From: a bacterium | GTDB taxonomy: Bacteria > Myxococcota_A > Bradymonadia > UBA7976 > UBA1532 | Assembly (NCBI GenBank): GCA_030426085.1 | Contig: JAUHYW010000016.1 | Coordinates: forward strand, 1 to 64,000 | Direction: 5' to 3' | Length of the DNA: 64,000 nt | In this document: one piece after another, positions 34,765 through 43,967 of the stretch | Numbering within the stretch: the stretch's first letter is position 1 | Layout: each line of letters starts with the position of its first letter | The notes under the pieces: model-generated | Seen by the model: only the letters and a program-made list of their open reading frames with translations | What the model was told of the DNA's origin: nothing | The model's database searches: none | Translations under genes and position numbers: made by a program

Positions 34765-37350
34765 GCGCAGCCCCAGCACGCTGTAGCGGAACCGGGGCTC
34801 GGCGCCGAACCGGCCGGCGATGCGCCCGAGGTAGGGCGAGCTGTGCCAGCAGCCGCCCCGGATCTCGCGGGCCGCCTCGCCGGTGGCCGGGCGCACGATC
34901 ACCCGCTCGCCGTCCCCCGCGTCGCCGTCCCGCAGGTAGGCCCCGCAGCACCAGGTGCGCACGTTGCCCACCGTGTCGCTCACCCGGTACGGGCTGAGGT
35001 CGGTCTCGAGGCAGCCGACCGGGCGGATGGCGGGCGGGCCGGCCCGGCTGTTGAGCACGTTGGCCCAGGTGTGTTCGAAGTGATCGCCCCATGGCAGGTG
35101 GCGCCCGTCCACCCCCCGGGCGGCCTTCTCGTGCTCGAAGCCATGGCACAGGCGCCAGGGCAGCCCGTCCCGCTCGGCCCGCCACGCGGCGTAGGCCGCC
35201 GCGTCGTGCCAGTCGATGTGCACCACCGGCCACTTCATCTGCCATTGCCAGCCGAGCTGATCGACGCCGAGCACGAAGCGATCGTCCGATCCCAGGTGAT
35301 AGATGGCGTGCGGGTCGCGCTCCCCGCCGGGGCGGTTCTCCCGGGGGACGTGGCGCCGGGCGGCGTCGGCGCCCCGGCGGTACAGCAGGTCGTCGAGGAA
35401 CTCGACGTACTCGGCGTTGGTGACCGGGTAGCGGCGCACGACGAAGCCATCGAGCCACACCCGCCGCCGGCTGAGCGAGTCGGCGGCGTCGTCGTCGCCC
35501 CCGATGATGCACCACCCGGCGGGCACGTAGACGTCGTCCGGCTCGAGTTCGTCGGCTGTCGGCAGGTGGATGACATGGCTCTCGGTGCCACCCGGTGGGA
35601 TGCCATCCCAATGGGATCCCCGGCCGATGTCGACCGGGTAGCGCACCGGCGGGCGGCCCTCGGCTTCGATGACGAGCATGTGGCTGCCCCGGGGCAGGCG
35701 CGCGCCGCGCAACGGGGTGCGGCCCAGCTCGCCGTGCGGCACCTCGATCAGCCGCCGGTCGCGGGCCTCGTGGCGCCAGGCCATCACCCGGGCCCCGGGG
35801 GGATCGGTCACCAGGGTCACCCGGCCGTCGCCGGCCAGCCACTCGACGAGCCCGCCCCGATCGTGGGTCCGCACCAGCTCTTCGTAGATGCGGGCGGTGT
35901 GCCCGTCGCGGGCCTGCTCGGCCTGCCGCAGCCGATCCTGGTAGAACGCCGCCAGCCGGGCGTGGGCCTCGGGCAGATCGGGCACGAGGTGCAGCGCCGA
36001 GCGCAGGGTCTGGAGCATGCGGACCTCGGTCAGCTCGGCCTCGCTGCGCTTGGCCCGGGCGGCGTCTTCCAGATCCCAGCCGGGGCGCTTGTCGGCGACC
36101 GGCGCGTGGTCGGGCAGGGGGTCGAGGATCGCCGCCGCCTGCCGCTGCAGCGCGGCCATCTCGGCTTGCAGATCGGCGATGCGGGGCAGCATGGCGTCGG
36201 CCTCCTGCACGATCGCCCGGGCCTGGGCCGCCTTGCGCACCCCGTCGAGCCAGCCTTCGATCTCGCCGGCGAGGGCGTCGACGGTGGGGCGGCCCTCGGG
36301 GTCGCGGGCCATCGCCCGCTCGCACAGCGCGACCAGATCGGGCGGCGCGGGGCCGGCGCGGGGGTGGCGCACGCGGTCGATCGGCGGCGGCGGGTCGCTG
36401 CGCACCCGGGCCAGCACCGCCACCGAGGTGCCCCGATAGGGGGGCTGGCCGGCGAGCACATGATACAGCACCGCGCCGAGCGCGTAGGCGTCGGCCGCCG
36501 GCCCGACCCGGTCGTGCTCGCCGCGGGCCTGCTCGGGGGCCATGTAGGCCGGGGTGCCCATGACCCGCCCCTCGCGGGTCTCACCGGGCAGGTCCGGTGC
36601 CCGGCGCGTCGGCCCGCCGGCCCCGTTCACCGCGGGCTCGGCCGGATCGGCGCCGACCCGGGCGATGCCCCAGTCGAGCACGAGCACCTCGCCGAACTCC
36701 CCGAGCATGATGTTGGCCGGCTTGATGTCGCGGTGCACCACCCCCTGGGCGTGGGCGTAGGCCACGGTGCGGCACACCCGGGCGAAGACCTCGATGAGCC
36801 GGCGGGGGGAGGGCGCGTCGGGCACCTCTCTGAACCGGGCCCGGATGGCGTCGCCCAGGGTGCGGCCCCGGACCTCCTTCATGGTGAACCACGGGCGGCC
36901 GTCGGGCAGCTCGCCCTGCTCGTGCACCGCGACCACCCCCGGGTGCTGGAGCCGGGCGTTGACCCGGGCTTCGGCCAGGAAACGGGCCCGGGCGTCGACG
37001 TTGTCGACCTTCTCCCAGCGCAGGATCTTGACCGCCAGGGTGCGCTCGAGCAGGCGGTCGTAGACCCGGCGGACCTCGCCCATGCCGCCCATGCCGATGA
37101 CCCCCTGGTCTTCGTAGCGCTCGAAGAAGGGCAGCCCGGCGAAGTCGACGCCGAGCGGGTGCTCGGGGTCGACGGCCCCCGGCCCGGCGAGCGTGGGGCC
37201 CGAGGTGAGCGTCAGTGAGGGTGAGGGGGGGCCGCCCCCGGTGCTCAGCGCGTCGACGAGCGCGCGCAGCTCCCGGGTGGCGAGCGGCGAGAGGCCGTAG
37301 CGCTCGGCGAAGCGCTGCAGCGGGTACGGCGGTGCGTCGGAGGAGGCCAT
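34744..37350 (-). CDS. Ser/Thr protein kinase fused to FGE-sulfatase domain
   Basis: 868 residues from the ATG at 37350 (a GTG at 37368 is an alternative). Kinase at about 75-340: glycine loop [19 protein letters not shown] lysine, catalytic [11 protein letters not shown] in place of the usual DFG (LVLDWGIAR), APE as MAPEQ. Then a helical linker with coiled-coil character ([14 protein letters not shown]), a PEGA-like beta stretch, and a formylglycine-generating-enzyme/sulfatase-modifying domain to the end ([57 protein letters not shown]). In this setting FGE domains usually bind or signal rather than modify sulfatases. No membrane helix, so cytoplasmic. Convergent with the caspase gene, divergent from an FHA gene that may read its phosphothreonines. 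Confidence 0.92.
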   Translation of the reverse strand: MASSDAPPYPLQRFAERYGLSPLATRELRALVDALSTGGGPPSPSLTLTSGPTLAGPGAVDPEHPLGVDFAGLPFFERYEDQGVIGMGGMGEVRRVYDRLLERTLAVKILRWEKVDNVDARARFLAEARVNARLQHPGVVAVHEQGELPDGRPWFTMKEVRGRTLGDAIRARFREVPDAPSPRRLIEVFARVCRTVAYAHAQGVVHRDIKPANIMLGEFGEVLVLDWGIARVGADPAEPAVNGAGGPTRRAPDLPGETREGRVMGTPAYMAPEQARGEHDRVGPAADAYALGAVLYHVLAGQPPYRGTSVAVLARVRSDPPPPIDRVRHPRAGPAPPDLVALCERAMARDPEGRPTVDALAGEIEGWLDGVRKAAQARAIVQEADAMLPRIADLQAEMAALQRQAAAILDPLPDHAPVADKRPGWDLEDAARAKRSEAELTEVRMLQTLRSALHLVPDLPEAHARLAAFYQDRLRQAEQARDGHTARIYEELVRTHDRGGLVEWLAGDGRVTLVTDPPGARVMAWRHEARDRRLIEVPHGELGRTPLRGARLPRGSHMLVIEAEGRPPVRYPVDIGRGSHWDGIPPGGTESHVIHLPTADELEPDDVYVPAGWCIIGGDDDAADSLSRRRVWLDGFVVRRYPVTNAEYVEFLDDLLYRRGADAARRHVPRENRPGGERDPHAIYHLGSDDRFVLGVDQLGWQWQMKWPVVHIDWHDAAAYAAWRAERDGLPWRLCHGFEHEKAARGVDGRHLPWGDHFEHTWANVLNSRAGPPAIRPVGCLETDLSPYRVSDTVGNVRTWCCGAYLRDGDAGDGERVIVRPATGEAAREIRGGCWHSSPYLGRIAGRFGAEPRFRYSVLGLRLARPLR

Positions 37351-37449
37351 GCCGCCATGATGCCCCACTCGTGTCCTCGGGAGTATGGGACGTCACCGGA
37401 CCGCGAGTTCGACCGCCCGCCGGCGGGTCCGGGCGGGGCGTGATTGCGG

Positions 37450-37463
37450 TATAGTGCGGCCCA
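37450..37463 (+). promoter_or_regulatory. Candidate -10 placing the FHA transcript start on its ATG
   Basis: TATAGT (37450-37455) is followed 7 bases later by the FHA gene's ATG at 37463, which would make the mRNA leaderless. There is no ribosome site before the ATG. A -35 is not obvious. Confidence 0.4.
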
Positions 37464-38374
37464 TGGGAACCCTCCGCAGCGTCCAGGACCGCCGGGTCTT
37501 CATGCCCGGGGCCCACGCCACCGTCGGCCGGGCGTCGTCCTGTGATCTGGTGCTGCGCTTCGAGTACGTCTCGTCGACCCACGCCGCGCTGCGCTGGAAC
37601 GGCAGCGCGTGGGAGGTGCGCGACCTGCACAGCCGCAACGGCACCTTCGTCAACGGCCGCCGGCTGGTGCCCGGCGAGCGGGTGCTGCTGACCCGCGGCG
37701 GCCGGCTGGCCTTCGGCGCGTCGCCCTCGACCTGGGAGCTGATCGACGACGCCCCGCCCCGGGCCCGGGCGGTGGCGGCCGACGGGCGGGCGGTGACGGC
37801 GGTGGGCGGGCTGATCGAGCTGCCCGACGCCGAGGCGGTCGAGGTGCAGGTGTTCGAGGCGGCCGAAGGGCGCTGGGTGTGCGACTCGGCCGAGCGGGAG
37901 TTCGAGGTGGGCGACGGGGACGTGGTGGTCGCCGGGGGGCTGGCGTGGACCATGCGCCTGCCGGCCATCGTGCCCCGCACCGTCGACCCCGCCGCGCTGC
38001 CGGTGGAGACCGACGGCCACCGGCTGACGGTGCGGGTCAACGCCGACGAGGACTACATCGAACTGGAGCTGGCCGCGCCCGGGGGCGAGGTGCGCCGGCT
38101 CGAGCACCGGGCCCACCACCCGCTCATCCTGCTGCTCACCCGGGCCCGCATCGCCGACGTCGAGAGCTCGCCCCGGGAGCAGGGCTGGATCTACGTCGAG
38201 GTGGCCCTCAAAGAGCTGGACATCGACCACGGCCGCCTCGCGCTCCACATCTTCCGGGCTCGACAGGCCTTCGCCGCCGCCGGCTGGCCCGGCGCGGCCG
38301 GCATCATCGAGCGCCGCCGCGGATCGGGTCAGATCCGGCTGGGCCCCGCCCGGGCGCTGGTGGTGCGCCTCTGA
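37463..38374 (+). CDS. FHA-domain protein with winged-helix tail
   Basis: 303 residues from the ATG at 37463; a longer frame to 37385 overlaps the promoter. Residues 20-85 form an FHA domain (VGRASSCDLVLRFEYVSSTH, then WEVRDLHSRNGTFVNG) that binds phosphothreonine. A middle beta-rich region follows, then a Trans_reg_C-like winged helix near 215-300 (HHPLILLLTRARIADVESSP, EVALKELDIDHGRLALHIFR). The combination suggests a phospho-dependent DNA-binding or adapter protein working with the kinase encoded on the other side. Its stop overlaps the next ATG by one base (TGATG). Confidence 0.88.
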   Translation: MGTLRSVQDRRVFMPGAHATVGRASSCDLVLRFEYVSSTHAALRWNGSAWEVRDLHSRNGTFVNGRRLVPGERVLLTRGGRLAFGASPSTWELIDDAPPRARAVAADGRAVTAVGGLIELPDAEAVEVQVFEAAEGRWVCDSAEREFEVGDGDVVVAGGLAWTMRLPAIVPRTVDPAALPVETDGHRLTVRVNADEDYIELELAAPGGEVRRLEHRAHHPLILLLTRARIADVESSPREQGWIYVEVALKELDIDHGRLALHIFRARQAFAAAGWPGAAGIIERRRGSGQIRLGPARALVVRL

Positions 38375-39930
38375 TGGCCGACGACCAGGAGAGCACGCTG
38401 CCGTTCGTCGGGGCCGAGCCGGCCCGGCCCGCCTCGCCGGGCGTCGCGCTGACGGTCCTGGCCCACCCCGACCCCGAGCGGGTGGGGGAGCGGCTGCGCG
38501 TCGCCCGCCCGACCGCGGTGTCCCGGGTGGACGGGCGCTTCGGGTGCCCTTCGGCGGCCGGGCCGGGCCGGCCGCTCGACACCCGCTGGCTCAGCCGCAC
38601 TCCGCTCGAGTTCACCCCCCGGGCCGACGGCGCCGTCGCCGTCCGGGCCGATCCGGCCCGCATCCGGCTCGTCGCCGACGGGCAGCCGGTCGACGGGCAG
38701 CGGGCCTTCTCGGCCGACGCGGTCGCCCGTAGCATCGGGCTGGTGATCAACGGGGCGGTGGCGCTGCTGCTGCACCGCACCCGGGGTTCGGAGTCGACGG
38801 GGCGCTTCCCGGCGCTGGTGGGCGACGGCGACGCGATGTGCGCGCTGCGGACCCGCATCGCCCTGGCCGGACCGAGCCCGCTGCCGGTGCTGGTCCGGGG
38901 CGAGACGGGCACCGGCAAGGAGCTGGTCGCCCGGGCGCTGCACGCGGCGAGCGACCGCGCCGGGCGGCCCTTCGTGGCGGTGAACCTGGGGGCGATCCCG
39001 CCCGAGCTGGCGGCCTCGACGCTCTTCGGGCACGAGCCGGGCGCGTTCAGCGGGGCCGGCAGGGGGCGGCCGGGCGCGTTCCGGGCGGCGGAGGGCGGCA
39101 CGCTCTTCCTCGACGAGGTGGGCGAGGCCCCGGGGGCGGTGCAGACGGCCCTGCTGCGGGTGCTCGAGGTGGCCGAGATCCAGCCGGTGGGGCGCGCTCG
39201 GCCGGTGCCGGTGGACGCGCGGGTCATCGCGGCCACCGACGCCGATCTGGACGCGGCGGTGGCCGCGGGCGGCTTCCGGGCGGCGCTGCTCGAGCGCCTC
39301 GGCGCGCTGGAGCTGCGCACGCCGCCCCTGCGGGATCGGCCGGAGGACGTCGGGCGGCTGCTGTATCACTTCCTGGCGGCGGGGCCCGGCGCCGAGCGCC
39401 TGCGCAGCGCCCGCCAGCCCGAGGAGCTGTGGCCGCCGGCGGCGATCGTGGCCCGGCTGGCGACGCTCGACTGGCCCCGCAACGTGCGCCAGTTGCGCAA
39501 CATCGCCCACGAGATGGCCACCTTCTCCACCGGCCACCCCTTCCGCCCGGGGCCCAAGCTGGCCGATCTGCTCGCGCCGGCGCAGCCCGGGCCCCCGCCC
39601 GACGCGCCCGAGCACCCCGACCCGCGGCGCCCCCGGCCGAAGGGCCCCGACCCCGAGACCCTCTCCACCGGCGATCTCCGCCGGCTCCTCGCCGAGCACC
39701 GGTGGCGTATCTCGGCGGTCGCCCGCGCGCTGGGGCTGAGCCAGGGCGGCATGTACGGGCTGCTGCGGCGGCACGCCATCCCCATCGCCCGCGACCTCGA
39801 TCGCTACGCGTTCCAGCGGGCGCTGAGCGCGGCCGGCGGCGACCTGCGGCTGATGGCCGAGCAGCTCGAGATGTCGGTGCGGGCGCTGACCTTGCGTCGG
39901 CGGCAGCTCGGGCTGGCGCCGGACGACTGA
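38374..39930 (+). CDS. Sigma-54-dependent transcription activator
   Basis: 518 residues. The first 140 residues are a non-catalytic sensor half with FHA-like strands (ALTVLAHPDPERVGERLRV, then RFGCPSAAGPGRPLDTRWLS), as in myxobacterial FHA-type enhancer-binding proteins. The AAA+ domain has Walker A GETGTGKE near 176-183, the sigma-54 loop as GAFSGA at 223 (normally GAFTGA), and Walker B GGTLFLDEVGE. The C-terminus has two stretches with helix-turn-helix character: ISAVARALGLSQGGMYGLLR and LMAEQLEMSVRALTLRR. It should drive sigma-54 promoters when triggered by the adjacent FHA/kinase route. Confidence 0.93.
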   Translation: MADDQESTLPFVGAEPARPASPGVALTVLAHPDPERVGERLRVARPTAVSRVDGRFGCPSAAGPGRPLDTRWLSRTPLEFTPRADGAVAVRADPARIRLVADGQPVDGQRAFSADAVARSIGLVINGAVALLLHRTRGSESTGRFPALVGDGDAMCALRTRIALAGPSPLPVLVRGETGTGKELVARALHAASDRAGRPFVAVNLGAIPPELAASTLFGHEPGAFSGAGRGRPGAFRAAEGGTLFLDEVGEAPGAVQTALLRVLEVAEIQPVGRARPVPVDARVIAATDADLDAAVAAGGFRAALLERLGALELRTPPLRDRPEDVGRLLYHFLAAGPGAERLRSARQPEELWPPAAIVARLATLDWPRNVRQLRNIAHEMATFSTGHPFRPGPKLADLLAPAQPGPPPDAPEHPDPRRPRPKGPDPETLSTGDLRRLLAEHRWRISAVARALGLSQGGMYGLLRRHAIPIARDLDRYAFQRALSAAGGDLRLMAEQLEMSVRALTLRRRQLGLAPDD

Positions 39931-39965
39931 TCCGGGCGCGCCTCGCAGGCCGTCGGCACGCCCCT

Positions 39966-39989
39966 TGCCCGCCGCGCGGCGAGCGGGCA
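39966..39989 (+). terminator. Hairpin after the sigma-54 activator gene
   Basis: TGCCCGC (39966-39972), ten bases, GCGGGCA (39983-39989), 36 bases past the stop. No U-tract. It may end the FHA/activator transcript. Confidence 0.4.
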
Positions 39990-40046
39990 TGGTACGGCGA
40001 TGTCGCCCAGCTCCGCTTGTCGGGGGGCCCGACCGCGAGCGCGCAC

Positions 40047-41246
40047 ATGAGCGCCGACGCCGCGGCCCCCGCCGACCCGTATCACTGCCACGTCTTCCTC
40101 GTGCCCGGCTTCTTCGGCTTCGCCGATCTGGGCGATGTGCGCTACTTCGCCCACGTCGAGCGCGTCCTGCGGCGGCACTTTCGCGACCGCGGGGCCCGGG
40201 CCCGGCTGCACCTGGTGCGGGTCCCGCCCACCGGCTCGCTGCCCCGCCGGGCGGCGGCGCTCGCCGAGGCCATCGCCGCCGCCGATCCCGACATCGAGGA
40301 CGTGCACCTCATCGGCCACTCGACCGGGGGCCTCGACGCCCGCCTGATGTGCGCCCCGGGGGTCGAGCTGCCCACCGACGTGCGGGTCGCGCCGCTCGCC
40401 GCCCGGGTGCGCAGCGTCATCGGGGTCGCCACCCCCCACCGGGGCACGCCGATGGCGGCGTGGTTCACCAACCGGATGGGCCAGCCGCTGCTGCGGCTCG
40501 TCTCGGCGGCGACGCTGCGGGTCATCCAGCTCGGCGGCGTGCCCCGGCGGCCGCTCGCCCGGCTGCTGCGCGCCCTGCGGCCCACCGGCGGCCTCGCCGG
40601 GCTCGACGGCGGCCTGCTCGACAGCATCTACCGCGACATCCTCCAGGACTTCGGCCCCGAGCGGCGGGATCAGCTCAGCCGGTTCTTCGGCGAGGTCACC
40701 GCCGACACCGCGCTGATGGCCCAGCTCGGGCCCGAGACGATGGATCTGTTCAACGCCAAGGCCACCGCCATGCCCGACGTGCGCTACGGGGCGGTGGTGA
40801 CCCGGGCCCAGCCGCCGAGCCTGCGGGGCATGGTCAAGGCCGGGCTGCGCCCCGGGGTGCAGGGCACCTACGCGCTGTATCAGCTCCTGTATCGCATCAG
40901 CGGCGCCTGGACCCCGGCCGACGTGCACGACGACCTGATGCAGCGGCGCACGCTCGAGGCGGCCTACGGCGACCTGCCCGATCCGACGGCCAACGACGCC
41001 ATCGTGCCCACCCGCTCGCAGGTCTACGGCAAGGTCATCCGGGCGGTGTGGGCCGATCACCTCGACGTGATCGGGCACTTCGCCGGGGCCCGCCTCGACC
41101 CCCCGCACCACGACTGGCTGCACACCCGCAGTCACTTCGATCGGCCCGCGTTCGAGGCGGTGTGGAGCGACGTCGTCGACTTCGCGCTCGGCCTGCGCCC
41201 CCGCCGGGGCAGCCGGGCGCCGGGGCCGGTTTCGGGGCCCGTCTGA
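40047..41246 (+). CDS. Lipase-like alpha/beta hydrolase
   Basis: 399 residues from the ATG at 40047. Alpha/beta-hydrolase core: HVFLVPGFFGFAD (oxyanion segment), then VHLIGHSTGGLDARLM with the nucleophile elbow GHSTG, then GVATPHRGTPMA as in triacylglycerol lipases and phospholipase-type enzymes. Candidate Asp and His lie in NDAIVPT and DHLDVIGHF. No signal peptide, so acts in the cytoplasm, which makes intracellular lipid or polyester turnover likely. Substrate unknown. Confidence 0.88.
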   Translation: MSADAAAPADPYHCHVFLVPGFFGFADLGDVRYFAHVERVLRRHFRDRGARARLHLVRVPPTGSLPRRAAALAEAIAAADPDIEDVHLIGHSTGGLDARLMCAPGVELPTDVRVAPLAARVRSVIGVATPHRGTPMAAWFTNRMGQPLLRLVSAATLRVIQLGGVPRRPLARLLRALRPTGGLAGLDGGLLDSIYRDILQDFGPERRDQLSRFFGEVTADTALMAQLGPETMDLFNAKATAMPDVRYGAVVTRAQPPSLRGMVKAGLRPGVQGTYALYQLLYRISGAWTPADVHDDLMQRRTLEAAYGDLPDPTANDAIVPTRSQVYGKVIRAVWADHLDVIGHFAGARLDPPHHDWLHTRSHFDRPAFEAVWSDVVDFALGLRPRRGSRAPGPVSGPV

Positions 41247-41297
41247 GCCGGCCCGCGGGTGCCGGAGATGGGCTAATTCGCTGAAATCAAATGGTTC

Positions 41298-41326
41298 TTG
41301 TGTCATGGGGACGATCGGGCGATAGT
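41298..41326 (+). promoter_or_regulatory. Promoter of the CarH-like regulator gene
   Basis: TTGTGT (41298-41303), 17 bases, GATAGT (41321-41326) in a locally AT-rich patch, followed by GGAGAGA 15 bases on and the GTG at 41354. Confidence 0.5.
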
Positions 41327-41353
41327 ATCCCGCCCCGATCGGAGAGATCCGCC

Positions 41354-42262
41354 GTGCCCTCATCCAACGCCCGCTATCGCATCAACGCCGTCGCCGAGGC
41401 GACCGGGTTGAGCACCGCGTCGCTGCGCGCCTGGGAGCGGCGCTATGGCATCCCCAGCCCGACCCGCGGCGACAGCGGATACCGGCTGTACACCGAGGCC
41501 GACATCGACCAGGTCCGGCGCATGGTCGACCTCGGCGATCAGGGCGTCGCGCCGTCGGAGGCGGCCCGCATCGTGCGCGCCGAGGCGCTGCAGGCGGCGG
41601 CCATCCCGGTGGACGAGCCGCCGGGGGCCGACAGCGACGCCTACGACGCCATGGTCTCCCGGCTGCTGGCCGCCGCCGAGGCGCTCGATCAGGAGGCCCT
41701 CGAGTCCGAGCTGTACGCCGCGATGGGCATGGGATCGGCGTGGACGGTCTACGAGCGCATCTTCTCACCGGTGCTGGTCCGCATCGGCGCCGGCTGGGCC
41801 GAGGGGCGCATCACCGTCGGTCACGAGCACCTCGCCAGCCAGAGCCTGGGCACCGCGCTGCGCAGCCTCGTGCGGCTGCTGCGGCGGCCCGAGGCGGGGC
41901 GGGTGATCGCCCTGGCCTGCGTCGAGGACGAGCAGCACGACCTGCCGCTGTACGGGGTGGCGGTGCTGGCGGCGACGCTGGGCTGGCAGCCGCGCATCGT
42001 CGGCCCCCGGACGCCGCCCGACGCGCTGGCGGTGGTCGTCGAGCAGACCCGCCCGGCGCTGGTGGGCCTGTCGATCACCGTGCCCCTGGTGCCCGACGAT
42101 CCCGAGGCGCTGTTCGAGCGCTACGCCAAGGCCTGCGGCGACGTGCCGTGGGTGCTCGGGGGCACCTTCGCCGCGAAGTATCGAGGGCCGGTCGAGGCCG
42201 CCGGCGGGCAGATCTTCAGCGGCGGCGCCGGCGCGCTGCGGGCGCTGCTCGAAGGCACCTGA
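41354..42262 (+). CDS. MerR-type regulator with B12-binding domain (CarH/LitR-like)
   Basis: 302 residues from the GTG at 41354 (GGAGAGA upstream). N-terminal MerR winged helix: YRINAVAEATGLSTASLRAW, ERRYGIPSPTRGDSGYRLY. Then a helix-bundle and a Rossmann B12 domain. The residues that hold adenosylcobalamin in Thermus CarH are matched by spacing: Trp in GAGWAEGRITVGHEH, with Glu and His 10 and 11 residues later, and the lower His in EDEQH 36 residues further. It is therefore likely a light-sensitive repressor that dimerises or tetramerises with B12 in the dark and lets go in light (family knowledge). The usual targets are carotenoid genes; here the adjacent genes encode a MutH-like nuclease and, on the other strand, a uracil-DNA glycosylase. 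Confidence 0.85.
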   Translation: MPSSNARYRINAVAEATGLSTASLRAWERRYGIPSPTRGDSGYRLYTEADIDQVRRMVDLGDQGVAPSEAARIVRAEALQAAAIPVDEPPGADSDAYDAMVSRLLAAAEALDQEALESELYAAMGMGSAWTVYERIFSPVLVRIGAGWAEGRITVGHEHLASQSLGTALRSLVRLLRRPEAGRVIALACVEDEQHDLPLYGVAVLAATLGWQPRIVGPRTPPDALAVVVEQTRPALVGLSITVPLVPDDPEALFERYAKACGDVPWVLGGTFAAKYRGPVEAAGGQIFSGGAGALRALLEGT

Positions 42263-42272
42263 CGCGGGCCGC

Positions 42273-42923
42273 GTGTCGGATCAACTCCACCTCATCCCGC
42301 CGCCGCCGGCGCTGTCCCGCGCCGAGGGCCTGCGCCGGCTCGACGCGCTGGTCGGCGTCGATCTGCGCCCGCTGGCCGATCGCTATGGCATCACGGTGTT
42401 CCGTGACGGGCGCCGCAACAAGGGCTGGGCGGGGCAGGTCGTCGAGCGCTACCTGGGGCGCAGCCCCAACGCCGACAAGGCCGCCGACTTCGGCGACTGG
42501 GAGCTCAAGGTGGTCTCGGTGGTGCCCGACGCCCGCGGCGCGCCCCGGGTCAAGGAGTCGATGGCCATCGCCCACTGCACCGCGGCCGAGCTGGAGTCGA
42601 CGCCCTTCGAAGACAGCCACCTGCTCGAGAAGATCGGCCGCCTGGTGGTCGTGGCCCGGCTGGCGGGCGCCCCCGACGACGGCCACAGCCCGGTGCTCGG
42701 CGCCGCGCCGTTCGATCTGGACGCCCCCCGGCTGCGCGATCGGGTGCGCGAGGACTACGACGAGATCCGGTGGGTGGTGCGCGCGGAGGGGGCCTACGCG
42801 CTGACCGGTCACATCGGCCGGCTGATCCAGCCGCGCCCCCGGGGGGACGGCAGCGCGTGGGGGTTCTACGCCCGGGCCCGCTTCGTCGCCTTCATGCTGG
42901 GGCTGTCCGACCGGCCCGATTGA
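42273..42923 (+). CDS. MutH/Sau3AI-type endonuclease
   Basis: 216 residues from a GTG at 42273. It follows E. coli MutH along its whole length: NKGWAGQVVERYLG (MutH: KGWVGQLLEIWLG), ADFGDWELKVVSV with Asp72, Glu77 and Lys79 as the DxnExK catalytic set, and Glu58. A later DRVREDYDEIRW helix and GFYARARFVAFML near the end match MutH's GFYL tail. Compared with MutH the spacing from Asp to Glu is two residues shorter. MutH nicks unmethylated GATC in mismatch repair; Sau3AI cuts GATC. No methylase is next to it, so a restriction role is less favoured. 10 bases after the CarH-like gene. Confidence 0.75.
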   Translation: MSDQLHLIPPPPALSRAEGLRRLDALVGVDLRPLADRYGITVFRDGRRNKGWAGQVVERYLGRSPNADKAADFGDWELKVVSVVPDARGAPRVKESMAIAHCTAAELESTPFEDSHLLEKIGRLVVVARLAGAPDDGHSPVLGAAPFDLDAPRLRDRVREDYDEIRWVVRAEGAYALTGHIGRLIQPRPRGDGSAWGFYARARFVAFMLGLSDRPD

Positions 42924-42950
42924 CGGCCCGATTGACGGCGCGGCCGGGCT

Positions 42951-43967
42951 TCAGCCCCGATCGGGGATCCGGGGCGCCAGAGAGTCGGCGGCGCGCCGGG
43001 GTTCGGGCCGGGCGACGACCGCTTCGCCGCTCAGCGCCGACTCGGCGGCCACGAGCGCGTCGACCAGCCCCCGCCAGCAGTCGCCGACCCCGGTGGCCTC
43101 GGCCAGCCGCACCCGCTCCAGCGAAGGGGCGACGAAGACCGGCACCCCGCCCGGTCCGGCGTGGGCCTCGGTGGGGTCGTCGTGGCGCCCGCCCCGCCCG
43201 ATGACGCCCCGGGCGGCGACCTCGCCCAGCGCGACGATGGCCCCCGGCGGATCGAGCGCCAGCTCGGCCATCAGCCACGGGCGGCAGATGCCGGCGATGG
43301 CCCGCCGCTCGCTGAGCGTCTCGTCGGGGCGGCTGCGGTGCTTGATCGCGTAGGTGGCGCGCACCCGATCCTCGGGCACGCCGGCCCGGGCCAGGGCCCG
43401 CCCCACCGCCTCGCCCGCGTCGCCGACCAGCGGCCAGCCGGCGGACTCGGCGGCCTCGTCCGGCGCCTCGCCCACGATGAGCAGCGGCCCCTGCCCGGCG
43501 CCGGGCACCGCCTCGCCCATCGTGCAGCGCTCGCAGGCCGCGCAGTCGCCCAGCGCCCGGGCCAACGTCGCCGGATCGGCGGCCACCGGCACCGAGCGGG
43601 ACGCCGACGGCCGATGGCCCGGCGGGCGCTGACGGGGGTGGGCGGCGGCGGCGAGGCGCTCGAGCGCATAGACCGCGGGATCGTCGGTACCGAGCAGATC
43701 GGGCTCGCCGTGGGTCAGGCGCCAGGCGACGCGGTACAGCAGATCCCAGCGATCGGGGTCGGGGGCGGTGGCCGCCTCGGTGCAGAGCTCCAGGAAGCGG
43801 CGGGGCACGGTGTGGCCTGCGTGGGGCGGGGCCGGAGGCACATAGGGGCGGTGGCGGGGCGCGTCGCCGACATCGAGCCACTCGACCTCGGCCGGCGGCA
43901 CGCCCCGGGTGAGCAGCGACCGGGCCGCTGCGCGCCAGTGGGCGAAGTCGAAGACGGCGATCCGCAC
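42951..43967 (-). CDS. Uracil-DNA glycosylase, UdgX/family-4-like, with remnant DUF4130
   Basis: 338 residues from a GTG at 43967, with GAGGAGG upstream. The N-terminal 120 residues keep the signature of the DUF4130 part of UdgX fusions (MRIAVFDFAHWRAAARSLL, RWDLLYRVAWRLTHGEPDLL, YALERLAAA) but are shortened. The C-terminal half is a family-4/UdgX-type glycosylase: iron-sulphur-type Cys in CAACERC, GEAPDEAAESAGWPLVGDAGE, CRPWLMAEL and PGAIVALG. It should remove uracil from DNA. The long UdgX loop with the covalent His (a RIH motif) is not visible in TYAIKHRSRPDETLSERR, so it may work as an ordinary glycosylase. Confidence 0.85.
   Translation of the reverse strand: MRIAVFDFAHWRAAARSLLTRGVPPAEVEWLDVGDAPRHRPYVPPAPPHAGHTVPRRFLELCTEAATAPDPDRWDLLYRVAWRLTHGEPDLLGTDDPAVYALERLAAAAHPRQRPPGHRPSASRSVPVAADPATLARALGDCAACERCTMGEAVPGAGQGPLLIVGEAPDEAAESAGWPLVGDAGEAVGRALARAGVPEDRVRATYAIKHRSRPDETLSERRAIAGICRPWLMAELALDPPGAIVALGEVAARGVIGRGGRHDDPTEAHAGPGGVPVFVAPSLERVRLAEATGVGDCWRGLVDALVAAESALSGEAVVARPEPRRAADSLAPRIPDRG

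Noticed and set aside
43271-43669. Small open frames within the glycosylase gene, and similar shadows under all long genes
   Set aside because: They show the Ala/Arg/Pro/Ser composition of out-of-frame high-GC codons and have no independent signals.
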